Positions 10,288 through 27,481 of a stretch of 64,000 bases of DNA are shown piece after piece. The stretch is taken from NCBI GenBank assembly GCA_015499995.1, contig JADNRV010000026.1, positions 62,001-126,000 of the forward strand, read 5' to 3'. Made by a program: the position numbers and the translations under genes. Positions within the stretch are counted from its first letter, which is position 1. Each line of letters opens with the position of its first letter. The stretch comes from Flammula alnicola. Lineage: Eukaryota > Basidiomycota > Agaricomycetes > Agaricales > Strophariaceae. The notes under the pieces were generated by a model. That model made no database searches. It was not told the DNA's origin and worked only from the letters and a program-made list of their open reading frames with translations.

Positions 10288-13200
10288 ATGACCGCTCCTC
10301 CTGTGGCCGATGTCAAGAAATTGCTTGCGGAGTTCCGCAATAATCCTCCAGACACGCACACTGCCTCAGATCCAGTCCTCGAAGCATTGTTCCTATACCT
10401 CATCAACGTGCCTCTTGGTCCTGCAGGCGAGGTCCACTGGTTTTGCGAAAAGGCCGATGCTACTACCGTGGAGACCGCATCCTTTTTGATACGTTTGATG
10501 GCATACTGCGGCGAACGAGTTGACAACTGGAAGACAAGCCTGCATCAATGCTTATCGTATTGTGCTTTCTGTGTACATGGGTTCGAGATGAGCAAGATTG
10601 CTTCGGGGAATCCGTACGTCCTTTTATCGAAATCTTCCATGATTCAATGAAGTTCACGATTTGTCGCCTAATTTTCTGGGTATTACAACACCGATAGATA
10701 TTTTGGAGCTTTCTCCAACCTCGCACTGGAAGAATTCTTTAAGGTGTTTGAGAAGTGGGAGCTCGAAGAAGTCCTTAAGGATATTGCCCTGGCCGATGCT
10801 CGGTCAACCCCATCGAAATCCTTACCCAGTGGCACCCTGTATCGAATGGTGTCCAATTGGACTATTTTCTGCGACCGTCGTGTGATGTCCTACCTCCAAG
10901 CACACATTCCATCAAATTCCCTTACTACCTCCTGGCCAGATCACATTCTACCACCCGGCTTATTAGTCCTATTGATCGCTGAGGACGTTGAGCTACGAAA
11001 ATGGGCCGGAACCCGTGCATCGAGAAGTAAACTTATTCCTCTCAACCAATTTGCGGGCTCGTACGCCAAAGCTCTGGGAGTTATTGTTTCTGTCATGCAG
11101 AACCCACATCAAGGCCCGCAACCGCCGTTAAATCACCTTCAATTTGCGCAGTCTTCAGAGATGTGGTCTGGGGTTTATGCCATCCTACGGCTTATTCCCC
11201 CGGATTGGTTCAAATCAGACTCTGAACAACCCCTTGTATTGAAACGCCTAATAACGAGTCATCTTCAAGATCAAGCTCGATGTTAGCGTGTCTTTGATTC
11301 TCCGTCGTTTTCGACTCTAACTTAGCCCATCTCTATTGCCAGATTTCTTTGACGTTTTCAAATGCTTCAATCTTCTTCTAAAACGCCTTGCTCAGCACAT
11401 ATGGATTAAAGAAGGGCCAGAGTATCCTCGTGTTGTCTTCGACGAGATCACAGGCAATACATTTTATATGGACCTATTACGCTCCATCAATCCATCCGAG
11501 CCAGGATCTCCCTACTTGGCTTGGTTCCAAGAATACTTGTCAACGCTCCGCGGCGAGAGCATTTATGGAGGTATTTTGGCGAAAGTTACCGACTTCCTGT
11601 GCGATGATTCTCCGCACGAACAACTTCGGCAAGTCCGACCAGTTCTTATGAACACCTCGATAACTGTGAGGTTCTTTCTTGAAAATCGAAGGATCCAACA
11701 ATTCACGTTTGAGTGCAGATATTCAATAGTGAATTTCGCCGATTGCGTAACGATAACAATGTACAGCATAGGAAGGATGTTGAAAAGGCCCTCGATGTTC
11801 ATACCGACACTATCATATCTATGGCTTATGGCAACAAACACAACGGCACCGAATGGAAGAATGCCCGAGACTCGGCGCGTAATCTTGTCGAGGGAGTCCT
11901 CGCTGTTGACATACGATCTGTCCATGACACCATCAACTCCTTATGCCGTATCCTTGGTCAATGCAAGCAAGGTCTCAAACCTGACTCTCTACCGACCTTT
12001 TCGATCCGAGAGAAGATGTGGGCAACATTATACTCTACACTCCAAACTTACTCTACACTCCAGACCCAAGGTATCAACGCCCTCGCCAGTATTATTTGCA
12101 TCGTATCCAAGGCCGCGCATTTCAGTTCCATTAAAACGGACGTCTTCAGCAGCCAGTGGAAATTACCGGGAGGCGATCAACTACTGGAGGACATTAATCA
12201 AGCCTTGCTAATATTTCAAGGCGGCTTTTCATCCTCAATATCTGCATTTGCAGCATACGGCGCTTCCAGTAACGCACTCGATATTCTACAGTGCAGCGGC
12301 GTCGGAAAATCTGTCATGCTCCTTTTGCTATCTCCCATACAAGATTTCCAGACGGCTAGCAAGACTCTTGCAGGATTGGCATTCGATGTGGATGGGAGAG
12401 CGGAATGTTTTCGAGCCATGCTGGAAAACCTTCCCATTGAAGCTTTGGATGGCATCTTTGACTTCCTTGAAACCTTTCGTCGTCACGCATTGGCGATGCC
12501 GGAGGCCAGCAGCTTATCGGCGACGTTGGTTCTTTGCTTCGCAGATATTCTGGACGTTCTATGTGCCAGCCCAGATGGCTTACTGCATAGCTCCTATTTC
12601 CTTCGGGTCAATGACGAGAATGGGCCCGCGGCCCGAATGCCACAATTTTGGAAGGTCTTGACGGAAGCATTGTCCATCATCTACAGGCGAACGCCAATGT
12701 GGGCAAATTATAACGACATTCAGGATATGGTGAATTGGATGAGAGACGCTTTGATATTGGCCAGAGATGTGCTCAAACAGTGGAGGGTCATCGAAAGCGC
12801 CGCCAATGTCTACGCCAAGGCTCCTGCTAAGCCCACGAAGCCAGGGAAAATTTCTCCTATCGGTCGACAAATGATTGCAGGCCTCCAGGAGTTCTTACCT
12901 GAACTTGTCAGGTGGCTTCGCCTAACTGACGAGGAGCTCTTACATCAATCATTCTCCCTGCTCAACAGTCTTTTCGACGTTATGAAGGAGACCCACATCC
13001 GGCCTTCAGACGCAGCATTGTCCAAGCTATCGAAGTATGTCGAGGGTGTAAGGAGTATTGCTCAATCGACGGCTCGAGAGCAGAAGACTCGCCTTGATTC
13101 GGGTCGCTTGCTGCAGCTATCAGAAGTTCTTGCCTACTTTGATGAAGGAGGAAGCGGTGATGAAGTGACAATTGTATCTCACACGCTGCCGCCTAAGGAA

Positions 13201-16200
13201 CCTGTTGCAGAGAAGCGTAAACCAGTGGCCGCAGCAGAGACTCGGCCTTACATTCAAGGAAAGAGTCAACAACTCAAGGTTCCAGGTCGTCCATCGATCT
13301 CAACAGCACCGACTCCATCCATCCATCCTGGCCTCTCCAAGTTTACCGAGAAAGATCAGCAAAAATTGGACGCCGCGGTTGCACGCTCTTCCTTCCGCAA
13401 ACCAGGGACAATAGCTCCAAAGCCTGGTCCTTCAAAGTCGCTGTCAGGAGGCCAACAATCTCGCAAGACAATGGAGCCGAGAAACGAAGCTCTTAATCGA
13501 CCTGCGCAGTCGGAAGAGTCTGAGTCGAATGATTCAGAATCGGATGAAGACGCCTCGGCTCCGTCAGTATTGGCAGATCTGGGCAGGTTTGCTAAATCGC
13601 CCAAGAAGCCAAAGCCAGTCGAGCGACGACAGATTAAGACGTTGGACATCCCGACACGGGTTAACCCTATGCAGGACAGGCTTAATAGGAATAAGGAAAC
13701 ACGCAACAAGGCTCTCCGTCTGAGGCCTGATATCTCGGGTTTACATAAAATTCTCTTGTCCTGGGACTACAACCATACTGGACCAGTTCCTCAACAACAA
13801 CCTTCACAGCTGTACCCGGTGCCTGACCGATTCGAAGATTACAATCACTACTTCCGTATTTTTCAGCCTCTTCTGCTCCTAGAATGTTGGGCCCAGCTCA
13901 TGCAATCAAAAGAAGTGAAACAGGATTCGTACCCATGCAAGGTAGAATCCAGGCAATTTGTCGACGATTGGCTGGACATCGACCTGACCATTTCTGAAAG
14001 CGTGGCGAAGGAATGGTATCTTGCTGAGACAGACATTGTCTTATTGCGACAGGCTAGCCATGAAAAATGCATAATGGCCAAAGTGAAAAGTTATAGGGCT
14101 TCGATGAGGGGCATCCAGATGACTGTGCGTTGTTACATTCGAAATGGAACAGGAGACCCAGGTCTCCACATCACAACGCTCTGGCAAATCAGCAAAGTAT
14201 TCAGGTACATAAATCTCTTTCTCTCCTTCTAAAATCAGATACGGTACTCATCATGCTTAGTTTGAGTACGTTGCACAGGGAGTATGCGGCCTTGATATCA
14301 TTGCAATACAATGATTTTTGCCCTTTCATCTTACAACCTTCTCTTGTGAAGGTTACTGATGTGGACGCGAAAGACCTTCGAGAAACTATGCAAGCATACA
14401 AAGTAAATGAACCGCAAGCCACTGCGATACTAAAGTCCATAAAAACTGACGGTTTCGCTCTTATCCAAGGGTGAGTTTTGCCCCGCAATTATTGCCATGA
14501 TTAATCTTTTGCATCTAGACCTCCCGGGACTGGAAAGACATCGACCATTTGTGGTCTTATTGCCCGGTTCTTAGCAAAGCGCCCACGCGCCGCCGTCCCA
14601 ATCATAGTAGGGCAAACGGCAGCATCCAAGGGTTTTTCACGAAAGGACAATAAAGCCGAAGAAGCACCCCCAACGGCGCGCATTTTGGTTTGTGCACCAA
14701 GCAATGCTGCAATTGATGAATTGGCCCAACGAATCAAGGATGGCTACGTTGGATCCGAAAGAAAGGCCAACACCGTCAATATCGTTCGAATCGGAGCTGA
14801 TCAAGCCATCAGCCCCAGTGTACGCGACATTTCTCTAGACTACTTGGTCGACCAGAAACTCGATGGCATCCCGAAACCATTTAACGATATCGCCAACGAG
14901 ATTAGAACTATGCGCGAGGAAATCGAAACCGTGAAGAATGATAGGAGGGCCAAAATCGAAGAACTGACCACAATTCCTGACAATGCCGCCCGACGAATGA
15001 CTCTAGAGAACGAAGTCAAGGCATTAAATTCAAGAAGACAAGCTCTCATTACTCAACTAGATTACAAGAAGGATCAACAAAAATCTGACTCTCGCACCCT
15101 CGACACCCTTCGGCGAAATACCCGACGTGAAATACTTGTCCAAGCCGACATTGTTTGCAGTACCCTGGCGGGCTCTGGCCACGAAATCTTGGAGAGCCTT
15201 GAATTTGACATGGTCATTATCGACGAGGCTGCGCAGGCTATTGAACTCAGTTCATTGATCCCACTCAAATATGGATGTTCACGCTGTGTGATGGTAGGAG
15301 ACCCTCAACAACTCCCTCCTACGGTTATATCGCAAGAGGTCAGTTTCGATTAATTATGCGAAGTCTGAATGATGCGATGGTTGAAGCATCTAGGCATCAC
15401 GATTTGGTTACAACCAATCATTGTTCGTACGCCTTCAACGCAGTCGCAGAGACGCCGTCCACTTGCTGAGGTGTGTTGGTTTATTAATAATTTTTGGTAA
15501 ACAAATGCCAATAACCTACCTTACAAAAGTATCCAGTATCGTATGCATCCCGACATCAGCCGTCTTCCAAGTCGCGTTTTCTATGACAACAAGCTCCTCG
15601 ACGGGCCAGACATGATCACCAAAACCCTGCAACCATGGCATGCCCATGACAAATTTGGCACCTACAAGTTTCTCAATATCTCATGGGGCATCGAGGAATC
15701 CAGTGGACACTCTATTACAAATTCTGCAGAGTGCCAAGTAGCTGTGGACCTCTTCAGTCGGCTTCGTCGTGACTTTGCTGCTGTTAATTTTGACTTCCGT
15801 ATAGGTGTGGTTTCTATGTATAAAGCTCAGATAAAGGCACTGCGGAAGATTTTCGTTGCACGCTTTGGAAACGATATCACCAATAAAATCGACTTCAACA
15901 CAGTAGACGGATTCCAGGGACAAGAAAAGGATGTCATTATACTCTCCTGCGTCAGGGCAGGCCCGGGTTTGCAGACAGTTGGTTTCCTATCAGGTTCTGG
16001 GCCTTCATTTCCCTGAAATTTCTTATTTCGCTGATATTATCTGCAGACATCCGTAGAATGAACGTCGCCCTGACGCGAGCGAGGTCGTCGTTATTCATTC
16101 TTGGACATGTCCCGACACTCGAGCGGAGCGACAACACATGGCGTGCAATAATTCAGGATGCCCGCTCGAGGTCCTCGCTAGTGAATGTAAGTGCACTCGT

Positions 16201-16716
16201 CACAGCTTTCTTTGTCTTTTCTCCTGAGCAGATCGCTCGCAGGTCGATGATGCATATTTCTCCCGATCTCGTCCGCCTGCGGTAGCTTCTTCTGAACCCT
16301 CGGCTAAGAAGAGAAAGACCGCAAATGTTCCACCGCCATCAACACTACCTGACCTATCCACCCCCCAAGAACTCAAGGCGGCTATCGAACAAAATATTTC
16401 TGCTTCGACCTCGAATTCTACATCTCAACGTAATACCCAAATGAAGGCAACAGATAATTCTTCGACGAACGAGAATACTTTGTCGGGCATCAAGAGACCT
16501 GCCGACAATGACGAAACCACGAGTTCGACGTCAGTCAAGATCCCAAAGCTGGAGGAACCACGCAAGTACGATGATACTTTGCATGCCAGCAAGAATTCTG
16601 CAGACAATGCTGCAGCTCCTGGTCCAGCGTCCGTCAGACGTCCTCCGAGACCAGATCAACCACGCAGGCGACCGAAACAGCAGACTATGTTTATTCCTAA
16701 GAAGCGGACCACGTAG
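10288..16716 (+). CDS. SEN1: Sen1-type superfamily 1 RNA/DNA helicase
   Basis: Ten exons: 10288-10613, 10698-11281, 11343-11665, 11719-14204, 14261-14470, 14519-15338, 15394-15470, 15530-15993, 16047-16186 and 16243-16716. All phases agree and give 1967 aa. Sen1 unwinds RNA:DNA hybrids and terminates non-coding transcription in the nucleus. The long N-terminal helical region (about 1-1000) is the Sen1 N-terminal domain. The helicase core has Walker A GPPGTGKT (near residue 1310), motif II DEAAQA, QYRMHP, VDGFQGQEKD and NVALTRAR. The helical insert between motifs Ia and II (about 1390-1500) fits the Upf1-like 'barrel/stalk'. The C-terminus is basic, with KKRK and PRRRPKQQ likely nuclear signals. 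A YSTLQT unit is duplicated near 12030-12065. Confidence 0.95.
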
Positions 16717-16805
16717 TACTGTTCAGTCTGCATGGCACAAACAACAAATTATCCCCCACGACGCTATTACCCTAGTATATTCCAGTGTACTTAATTTAGT
16801 CCAAT

Positions 16806-21268
<4,463 letters not shown>

Positions 21269-21623
21269 CGTGCTAGTCTCTTCTTAAACAACTAGAGGCA
21301 CAGGAATGAAGAGAAAGGCCAGGGCAGATCAAATGGTCGATTCTTAAGGCGTTGGAAGGGGTAAATTTCACTTGCTAAATTAGATTGCGGTATACGCTCA
21401 CGTGATGACATCGCGATTCAGTAGTAGTAGTACTTCAACTTGCAAAATGACGACGACGACGTTTAAACGTTCAAGTTTTGACAGCCCAGGTCTCTCCAAG
21501 GATACAGCATACAATTGGAAAGAACTTTGCTCAGCACTATCTCGATAAAATTACATAAGACGAATAGATAAAGACAACGACGTTCGAGTCGTTAGAAGTC
21601 CAGTGACAATAAGCCTGAGATCT

Positions 21624-24600
21624 TTAAGCATCCCTATATTTTCCTCGAGATTCGCGTTGGTTGTTGGAGCTAGGTCGCCCGCGGTCTGAGGAATCAAAAT
21701 TCGGACCAGGAGTTTGGCCCCGAATATGCGACGATCTTCCACGTCCATTCGCATCCAATTTTGCATCCTGGTCGGAATCAGACTCCGACTCTCGCGTATC
21801 CACTCGACCTTTACCCTTGGATGGCTTTGGTCGTTCTTCAACTCTTGGGCTATCTGCCCGCCCTCTCCTAGAGCCATTTCTCGATGGATGCGTGTCAGAA
21901 GGACTAGAGTGAATGTTCCTTTCATCGCGTGTCTCATTCACTTCGACTTTGAATGACACCCTTCTCCCTCGAGATCGACTTCGCCGAACCAAGGATTTTC
22001 GACGCGGAGGGCTTGGATTCTCCGGCGCGGACTCAAAGTCGGGCGAATCAGGCGGCAGCGTAGCATGGGATAAATTAGGGTCATAAGTATAAGGATATGG
22101 ATGGTGATGATGTGTTGGAGTAGTGTATGAAGCATTAGATGGTCGACTACTCTGATGGCGATGAGATGGTGTATGCGGCATTGTACCATCGATATATTGA
22201 TGAGGCGAAGTCCACGGTGCACCGACCAAGGCAGATAGCTGCTGCATTGCTTGTGTTATGATGAGTTGTGCTCGTGGATCGGGAATAGGTGTGTATGTAT
22301 GTGGAAGATGATGCGAAGCAGAGTAATGCGGCTGAGGATGAGGATACGCATATGGCACAGGTGGTTGAGTATTGGCACGAGAATGCGATCGTTTGTGCCG
22401 ATATCGGTCGCTGGTGTCAGATGCACTGGACTCTGCGCCGCGTTCCGAGTCCGAGTCTGAATCTGGTCGCATTCGTCGCCGTCGCGAAGAGCCTTTCTTT
22501 GGTGTAGGTGGCCCAATTTTATCTTCTGCAGTAGCAGTCGAAAATTAATAAGCATAAAGGACTCTGCAGCATGGTACGAAATACATACCCGCAGGTAAAC
22601 GAGAGGTTGGGGGACGACTAGAAGCACGATTGAGCCTACTCGAGCTATTACGTCTTTCTATTGCGTACTCTGGCAACTCGTTACGCGAAGGTGAAGGCTC
22701 GCGTCTTACGTCAGAAGGCACCCGCTTGCGCTTTCGTGACGTTGGCGGTGACGGAGGAATCGGTGATTCAGACTGATGGTCATGAATAACAGATGACCCT
22801 TCAGCCTGGAATTCATATACGTTCCGCGAACTTGAGGCCTTTGGCCAGGACGGTCCATCGGAGAGAAATGATCCATTGTCGTCTTCTCTATTCGACGAAT
22901 AAGACCGTGAAGGCTTTGAAGGAGATGAGATAGTAATAGGGTCGTCGCTCTCCTCATCCTGTGTTGTGTGGCTATGGTTTGGTTGACGAGCTGTCCGCTT
23001 GTCCGAAGGCCTACTTAGCCTTTTGGTCGTAAGCTTTTGAGGCTTTGTCGAAGAATTCATCGGTTCCTCTGCCTTTTGTTTGCCTTTTGAAACCTTGCTT
23101 GGAGTGGTGGTTTGGTATTCAATCCGTTCGATCTTGGGGCTGTCTTTGCGGTCCTGGTGGTTAGATTGGGGAAATGGTGTTCGCTTTTGCGGACTCGAAA
23201 CCTTCCGTGGGGTCAGGAGCACAATAGCCTTGAGCTTGGGGGTCTGACCAGTAGACTTGGATTTGGAAGGCGATGGTGTCGATGGCCGATGCGCGGCCGT
23301 CAATTGAAGGGAGGTTTTCGGCACATTTCGACCACCTTTCATTGCCGAGAGATCCAGTCGAGGAATTGGTGTTTTCGAACATCCTTTGCAAATCTTGTTA
23401 GGCTCGATATTGGAGTAACATTGCTGCGACCTTTGATTGGAGGTTGGAATTCTTTTTTGGGAAGAACGGAGTAAGAAAGGATCTGAGTTATGTGAGCCGT
23501 AGATGGATAAAATTCTGTCGATAAATCGAAAATAGAATCCCTTGTCGGTGTGCAGAAGGATCAGATGAAGCGTGTGATTGGGGCGGGGTGTACAATTGGT
23601 GTGGATGTTTCTGTGGACTTCTCGACTGAGAACGAGTTTAACGCTGCATGCTGACAGTTTCGGATCGGATGGCATGTTCCGTGAGCTCGAGGGTTTTTCA
23701 TGATGGGCCCCTCGATTATTTCAATGTCGCTGTCGCCATCGCTTTCCCTGCGGCCGTCCTCGGTTCTGTTTTGAGCACAGGACGGACGATATTGGTATCG
23801 TCGACCTTCCAATTGTCCAGCTCGTCTTCAGATGTCGAATCCAGAGGCACAAGATGTTAGAGTATTGGTTGGATGTTCCAGTCATTGTCTCTCTTCCTCC
23901 TGACCTCCTTCATAAAATATTCATGAGTATCGTCTCCCACAACATCCAAGCCACTGAGACTCTCGTTTTCGGTTGCTCGTCGCCCTCCACAACTTCTGGA
24001 ACAGAATCCTCATATTCCTCCTCCTCCTCCTCTTCCTCATCGTCGCTGCCGCAAATTCCCTGCGCTTTCGCTCCGCGTCCATGAATTCCCGCAAGTCTTC
24101 GGCGTCGATGGGATCCAACGGGGTAACTGGTGGCACGACTTTCCCTCCAGCTTCCAATTCACATTTACCATCCCGTTCCGATCCACACGTGTCAGCGTCC
24201 GTGTCCGCGAAGGCGTCAAGTTCATCTAGGTCATACTCGTCCTCCTCGTCTTCTTCAGCAGAGTCGCTTCCTTCATCAGCCGTTGTATAGCCTGCGGCTG
24301 GTGCATCAAGAGCGCCAAATGTGAATTTGCGCGAGTTTCGAAGAACGCCATTGTCCTTGGTAATCTCTCCAGTGTGAATATCCACAAGGTCATCTTCGTC
24401 CAGACGTCGCGTGTAACGGTCTGCAAGGCTAGCCCAAACTTCGAGGAGACGCAGCTTCGATGCTTCTCGTTCCTTTTGCACGTCAACCGGAGTTTGCGGT
24501 CGGGGGGTAGAAGATGATGAAGCTTCGTTTATTGTTCGACGGGGAGTAGAGGATATTCGCTGTCTCTTTAATGGTGGTGCGCTCTCCGACATCCGATGAG

Positions 24601-24826
24601 AAAGGCTGGCATGGGCAGGAGGCCGCAAGGGAGGAGGCGACGCAGATGGTGTAATGAGCGGGGGTTTTGTGGGTGATTTTAGAGGTGGAGGCTCCATAGC
24701 ATTAGCAAGAGAAGAGAGACCAGGCGGTCTAGAAAGATGTTCAAAGCTTAGATTGTGTAGTGTGGAAAGAGGCGCGAGATTGCACGTGACTTGAACGCGT
24801 CGTTCGCATGTCGAGCGCTTAGCCAT
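21624..24826 (-). CDS. SCM3: Scm3/HJURP-type centromeric histone chaperone locus, frames interrupted
   Basis: The 5' part (from ATG 24826; alternative ATG at MEPPPLKSP) has, at about residues 124-163, LEVWASLADRY followed by DEDDLVDIHTGEITKDNGVL. This matches the Scm3 domain that binds CENP-A/Cse4-H4. Downstream comes an acidic region and a long Ser/Arg/Pro-rich disordered tail. The tail has an exon from about 23710 to 22590 and a last exon from 22530 to 21624, joined through a GTATGT intron. Between about 24060 and 23690, coding-looking stretches (EEEEEEYEDSVPEVVEGDEQ, then VVGDDTHEYFMKEVRRKRD, then DSTSEDELDNWKVDDT, then ESDGDSDIEIIEGP) fall in successive frames. A TAA at 23859-23857 also interrupts. 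Either bases are missing or the gene is decaying. Splitting into two genes is possible. Confidence 0.6.
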
Positions 24827-25630
24827 TTAGTACTAATACTAATACTAGCTGTGGCACATTTTAAAAATATATATCGATTCTGATTGCCTGCCACAAAATG
24901 GAAAACGAAAACGAAAAATAGGTTAATGACTACAGCATTTACGGTAAGCGGCAAGTGGTCCGATTTCAGAACAAATGAATATACAGGCTGTGCTAGAGAT
25001 TTCGGACATGAAACATTCAGTCGCATTATAGGTTATGTACATCTTTTCTTTTTGGTCACGGTTTTGATATTTCTGAGGGGTTCATGATCTTTCGAGGGTT
25101 CTGTAGACATAGCTAAAATGAGGGATCCAGCTAAAGGGACTTAACTTTCCGGGTTCCTAAGTTTTTACTTTGGTTTTTTTTGACGTTTTGAGGTTGAGAA
25201 ACCTCTGGAAACTTTTTCGTCAGCTTGCTAATGAATGTGTAAGAGGCCGGCGCTGGCTCGCAGACTTAAGCTTATTATTCGTTATTCAATATAGTCAATG
25301 ATTTGGTTCTTCTCCAGACTTCACCCCAATCCACTGATTTGTATCCTCGCCCCTACCTTTCGATACTCGCGCCGTGGAGTCGTGGAGCTGGTCATGAAGA
25401 CCTCTAAGTACTGTATATATCTGACACTGGTGCATGGTTAATTTTCCAATCGGCCTCTCCGAGTCTGGGTAACGGACGACACATAGATCAACATCGACCT
25501 ACGATGCCGATAGCTTCCCATATTCTTACAGTCCTCCAGAACTTCTAGATTTTAAGGAGGGTTTAACGTTTAAGCACCCCAGGTCTCCGAGTTATACATC
25601 GCGCTACATCTGAATATAGTTGTCTTGAAA
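24827..25630. other. Intergenic region, no gene recognised
   Basis: About 800 bp upstream of the Scm3 locus and downstream of the next minus-strand gene. A TACTAATACTAATACTAG run lies at 24831-24848. I saw no conserved frame. Confidence 0.4.
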
Positions 25631-26418
25631 TCATCGTGTTCTACGTCTTTCTTGGATAGCTCTCAATACATCTGCATGACGCATTTGCTGTTCTTCCCCT
25701 AAACCTATTTTTTTTTTGTATTATTTCAACCAAGATTGTGATCCGATTGAACTTACTCTGAAAGGTCTCGTAAGTCAACGAAATAATCGTCTGATGATTG
25801 TCCTCGAGCATCTGTCTCAAGCGTCCCATCAGGTCTGCGGAGAAGAGAACATCGTGAAGAAAGCTCCATCTCAGTTTGCGGGCATCCTCGGATAGTGTAA
25901 CATTTAACGTTACCAGTTATTTCCCCTCCCGCGGCGAGGGTTTCACCACGTTCTGCTCGACCATCTGCGAAATCTCAGAAACGTCTCTCTGGATATCTTC
26001 GAGCAAATCGTTGTCATGGTGCTCTTCTGAATTTTGGCTAGCTTCATCACTGTTGATTGTGTTACGGCCCATATTTTCTGAGCACTCCTTCGTCGTCTTA
26101 TCAAGCATTTCCTTGAGCTCGTCCAGGCCCTTCCGGAGAAGTCATCGCGAGAAGGCGTTGGAGGTGACCTGGAAGTCGAAGCTGCCATGACGATCTCGTC
26201 GAGTGTAATGGAGTTGGAACGAATACTAAAGCTTGAGAATCCTCGAGGACATGATTCGGTTCGCTCGAGCACACATGACCTCGAGACCATGAGGCAATCA
26301 CCTGATGTACTTCAAACTGACAATTTGGAGAATCGAGAGAATGACTAGAAACCGCCACGAATTTATATTCAGCGGGTTGGTATAGTCGAGTATAAGATTG
26401 GGGTTGCAACTGATCCAC
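25631..26418 (-). CDS. Unrecognised coiled-coil protein, frames interrupted
   Basis: Several minus-strand pieces look coding but do not join cleanly. One is an upstream exon (about 26418-26302) with LQPQSYTRLYQPAEYKFVAV. Another is a piece ending SITLDEIVMAASTSRSPPTP. The frame then changes near 26138-26143 into a Glu/Lys-rich helix (LRKGLDELKEMLDKTTKE...EDIQRDVSEISQMV). An in-frame TAA at 25919-25917 follows, and the same frame continues with LSEDARKLRWSFLHDVLF and RLRQMLEDNHQTIISLTYE. After a GTAAGT...TAG intron (25756-25705) it ends with QMRHADVLRAIQERRR and TGA at 25633-25631. I do not recognise the family. More 5' exons are likely. Confidence 0.45.
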
Positions 26419-26650
26419 CTAATAAAACCGTGAGGTGTCCCGCTGCGTTGTATACAACTTCTGTGAACAACAGGATATCCTTCCTAGCCAACAAGAAGGC
26501 ACAGTGAATGACGGTTAACATTCCGATCGGGGCTGTTCATTCGCTGCCATGTGCCCGTCTCTGCTTCCAATCAACAGATTCGGTTGCCCCCTCTTGCCCA
26601 GGTGGTTGCAGGTATAACTCCAAGGACTCGATCATCTCGAGTTGTAGTCC

Positions 26651-27134
26651 TTAGGCGGTCGTTTCGGGTACGTCCGCCGTTGCAGATGGCTGCTTTTGCT
26701 GCAATAGCAGCCTCTCCTCCGCAGGCGAAAGTGTCAAGAACGAGTCGACTTTACCAGCCGCCCATCTTCTCATCTGAAAAAAAAAAAATCAACATCTGAA
26801 CGTGATGCGAGTGAGCAAAATCAAAAACTGACCGGTTGGAACACATGTTCGTGGTCACCAAAGTCGTAGAAGAAAACCGAGTACAGCCCAACAGCTGTGG
26901 AAATTTTTCAGCAGATAGTCAATAACCACTCTGCCCATCCTTTATTATGGAAAAATACATACCCGGAATGACAGCGAACGAGATAAGACGCGTCCCGATA
27001 TACACCCATGGTGGGCGAAAGTCTTCGCCAGCACCCTCCATCTTTTTGGGCATAGAAGGGGCTTCCGTGGAAAGGTGCCTTTGTTGAAATGTACGCTGAG
27101 CAAACAGGGTTCTTGACATGTGAAGCCAGCGCAT
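26651..27134 (-). CDS. Small mitochondrial single-span membrane protein, 118 aa
   Basis: Three exons, 27134-26963, 26894-26833 and 26773-26651, phases consistent. The N-terminus (MRWLHMSRTLFAQRTFQQRH) is Arg-rich and acid-free, typical of a mitochondrial presequence. A hydrophobic stretch TRLISFAVIPAVGLYSVFFY forms one likely membrane span at about residues 50-69. It is followed by YDFGDHEHVFQP and a short basic/acidic tail. I do not recognise the family. The size and layout resemble small inner-membrane assembly or respiratory-supercomplex proteins, but this is inference. Confidence 0.65.
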
Positions 27135-27481
27135 GTTGGAAGAGGGACTGCGACGAAACGACCAGAACTTGAGAGGTTGAGAAGGAAGTTGTTCAAGAGA
27201 ACAGTTCGGCCGGCACAGAGCATTTTCTCAAAGTTGGCCAAGCAAGTCCAAATGAACCGGACCGCCTCCCCACATAGTGCGTCATATTGAAACGCGCGTA
27301 AAACAATTCGACTGTTGCTCGACTGTGAATAAGTTGAAATTTTGAGAACAAGGCACTAGCAAGTTCTCTATATAATCGTCGCAGGGCTACAAAACAAATA
27401 CTCAACCGAATATTTCAAATCCTCCTAAAAATGACGTGCAGAATATAAATAGAACGTCATACATATAGCACTTTCGCAACG
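27135..27481. promoter_or_regulatory. Divergent promoter with TATA box for the aldolase gene
   Basis: This 347-bp gap separates two divergent genes. TATAAATA at 27444-27451 lies 31 bp before the first aldolase ATG (27482). Initiation usually occurs around 30 bp past a TATA box, so the second ATG (27530, MSKTTF) may be the working start. Confidence 0.5.
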
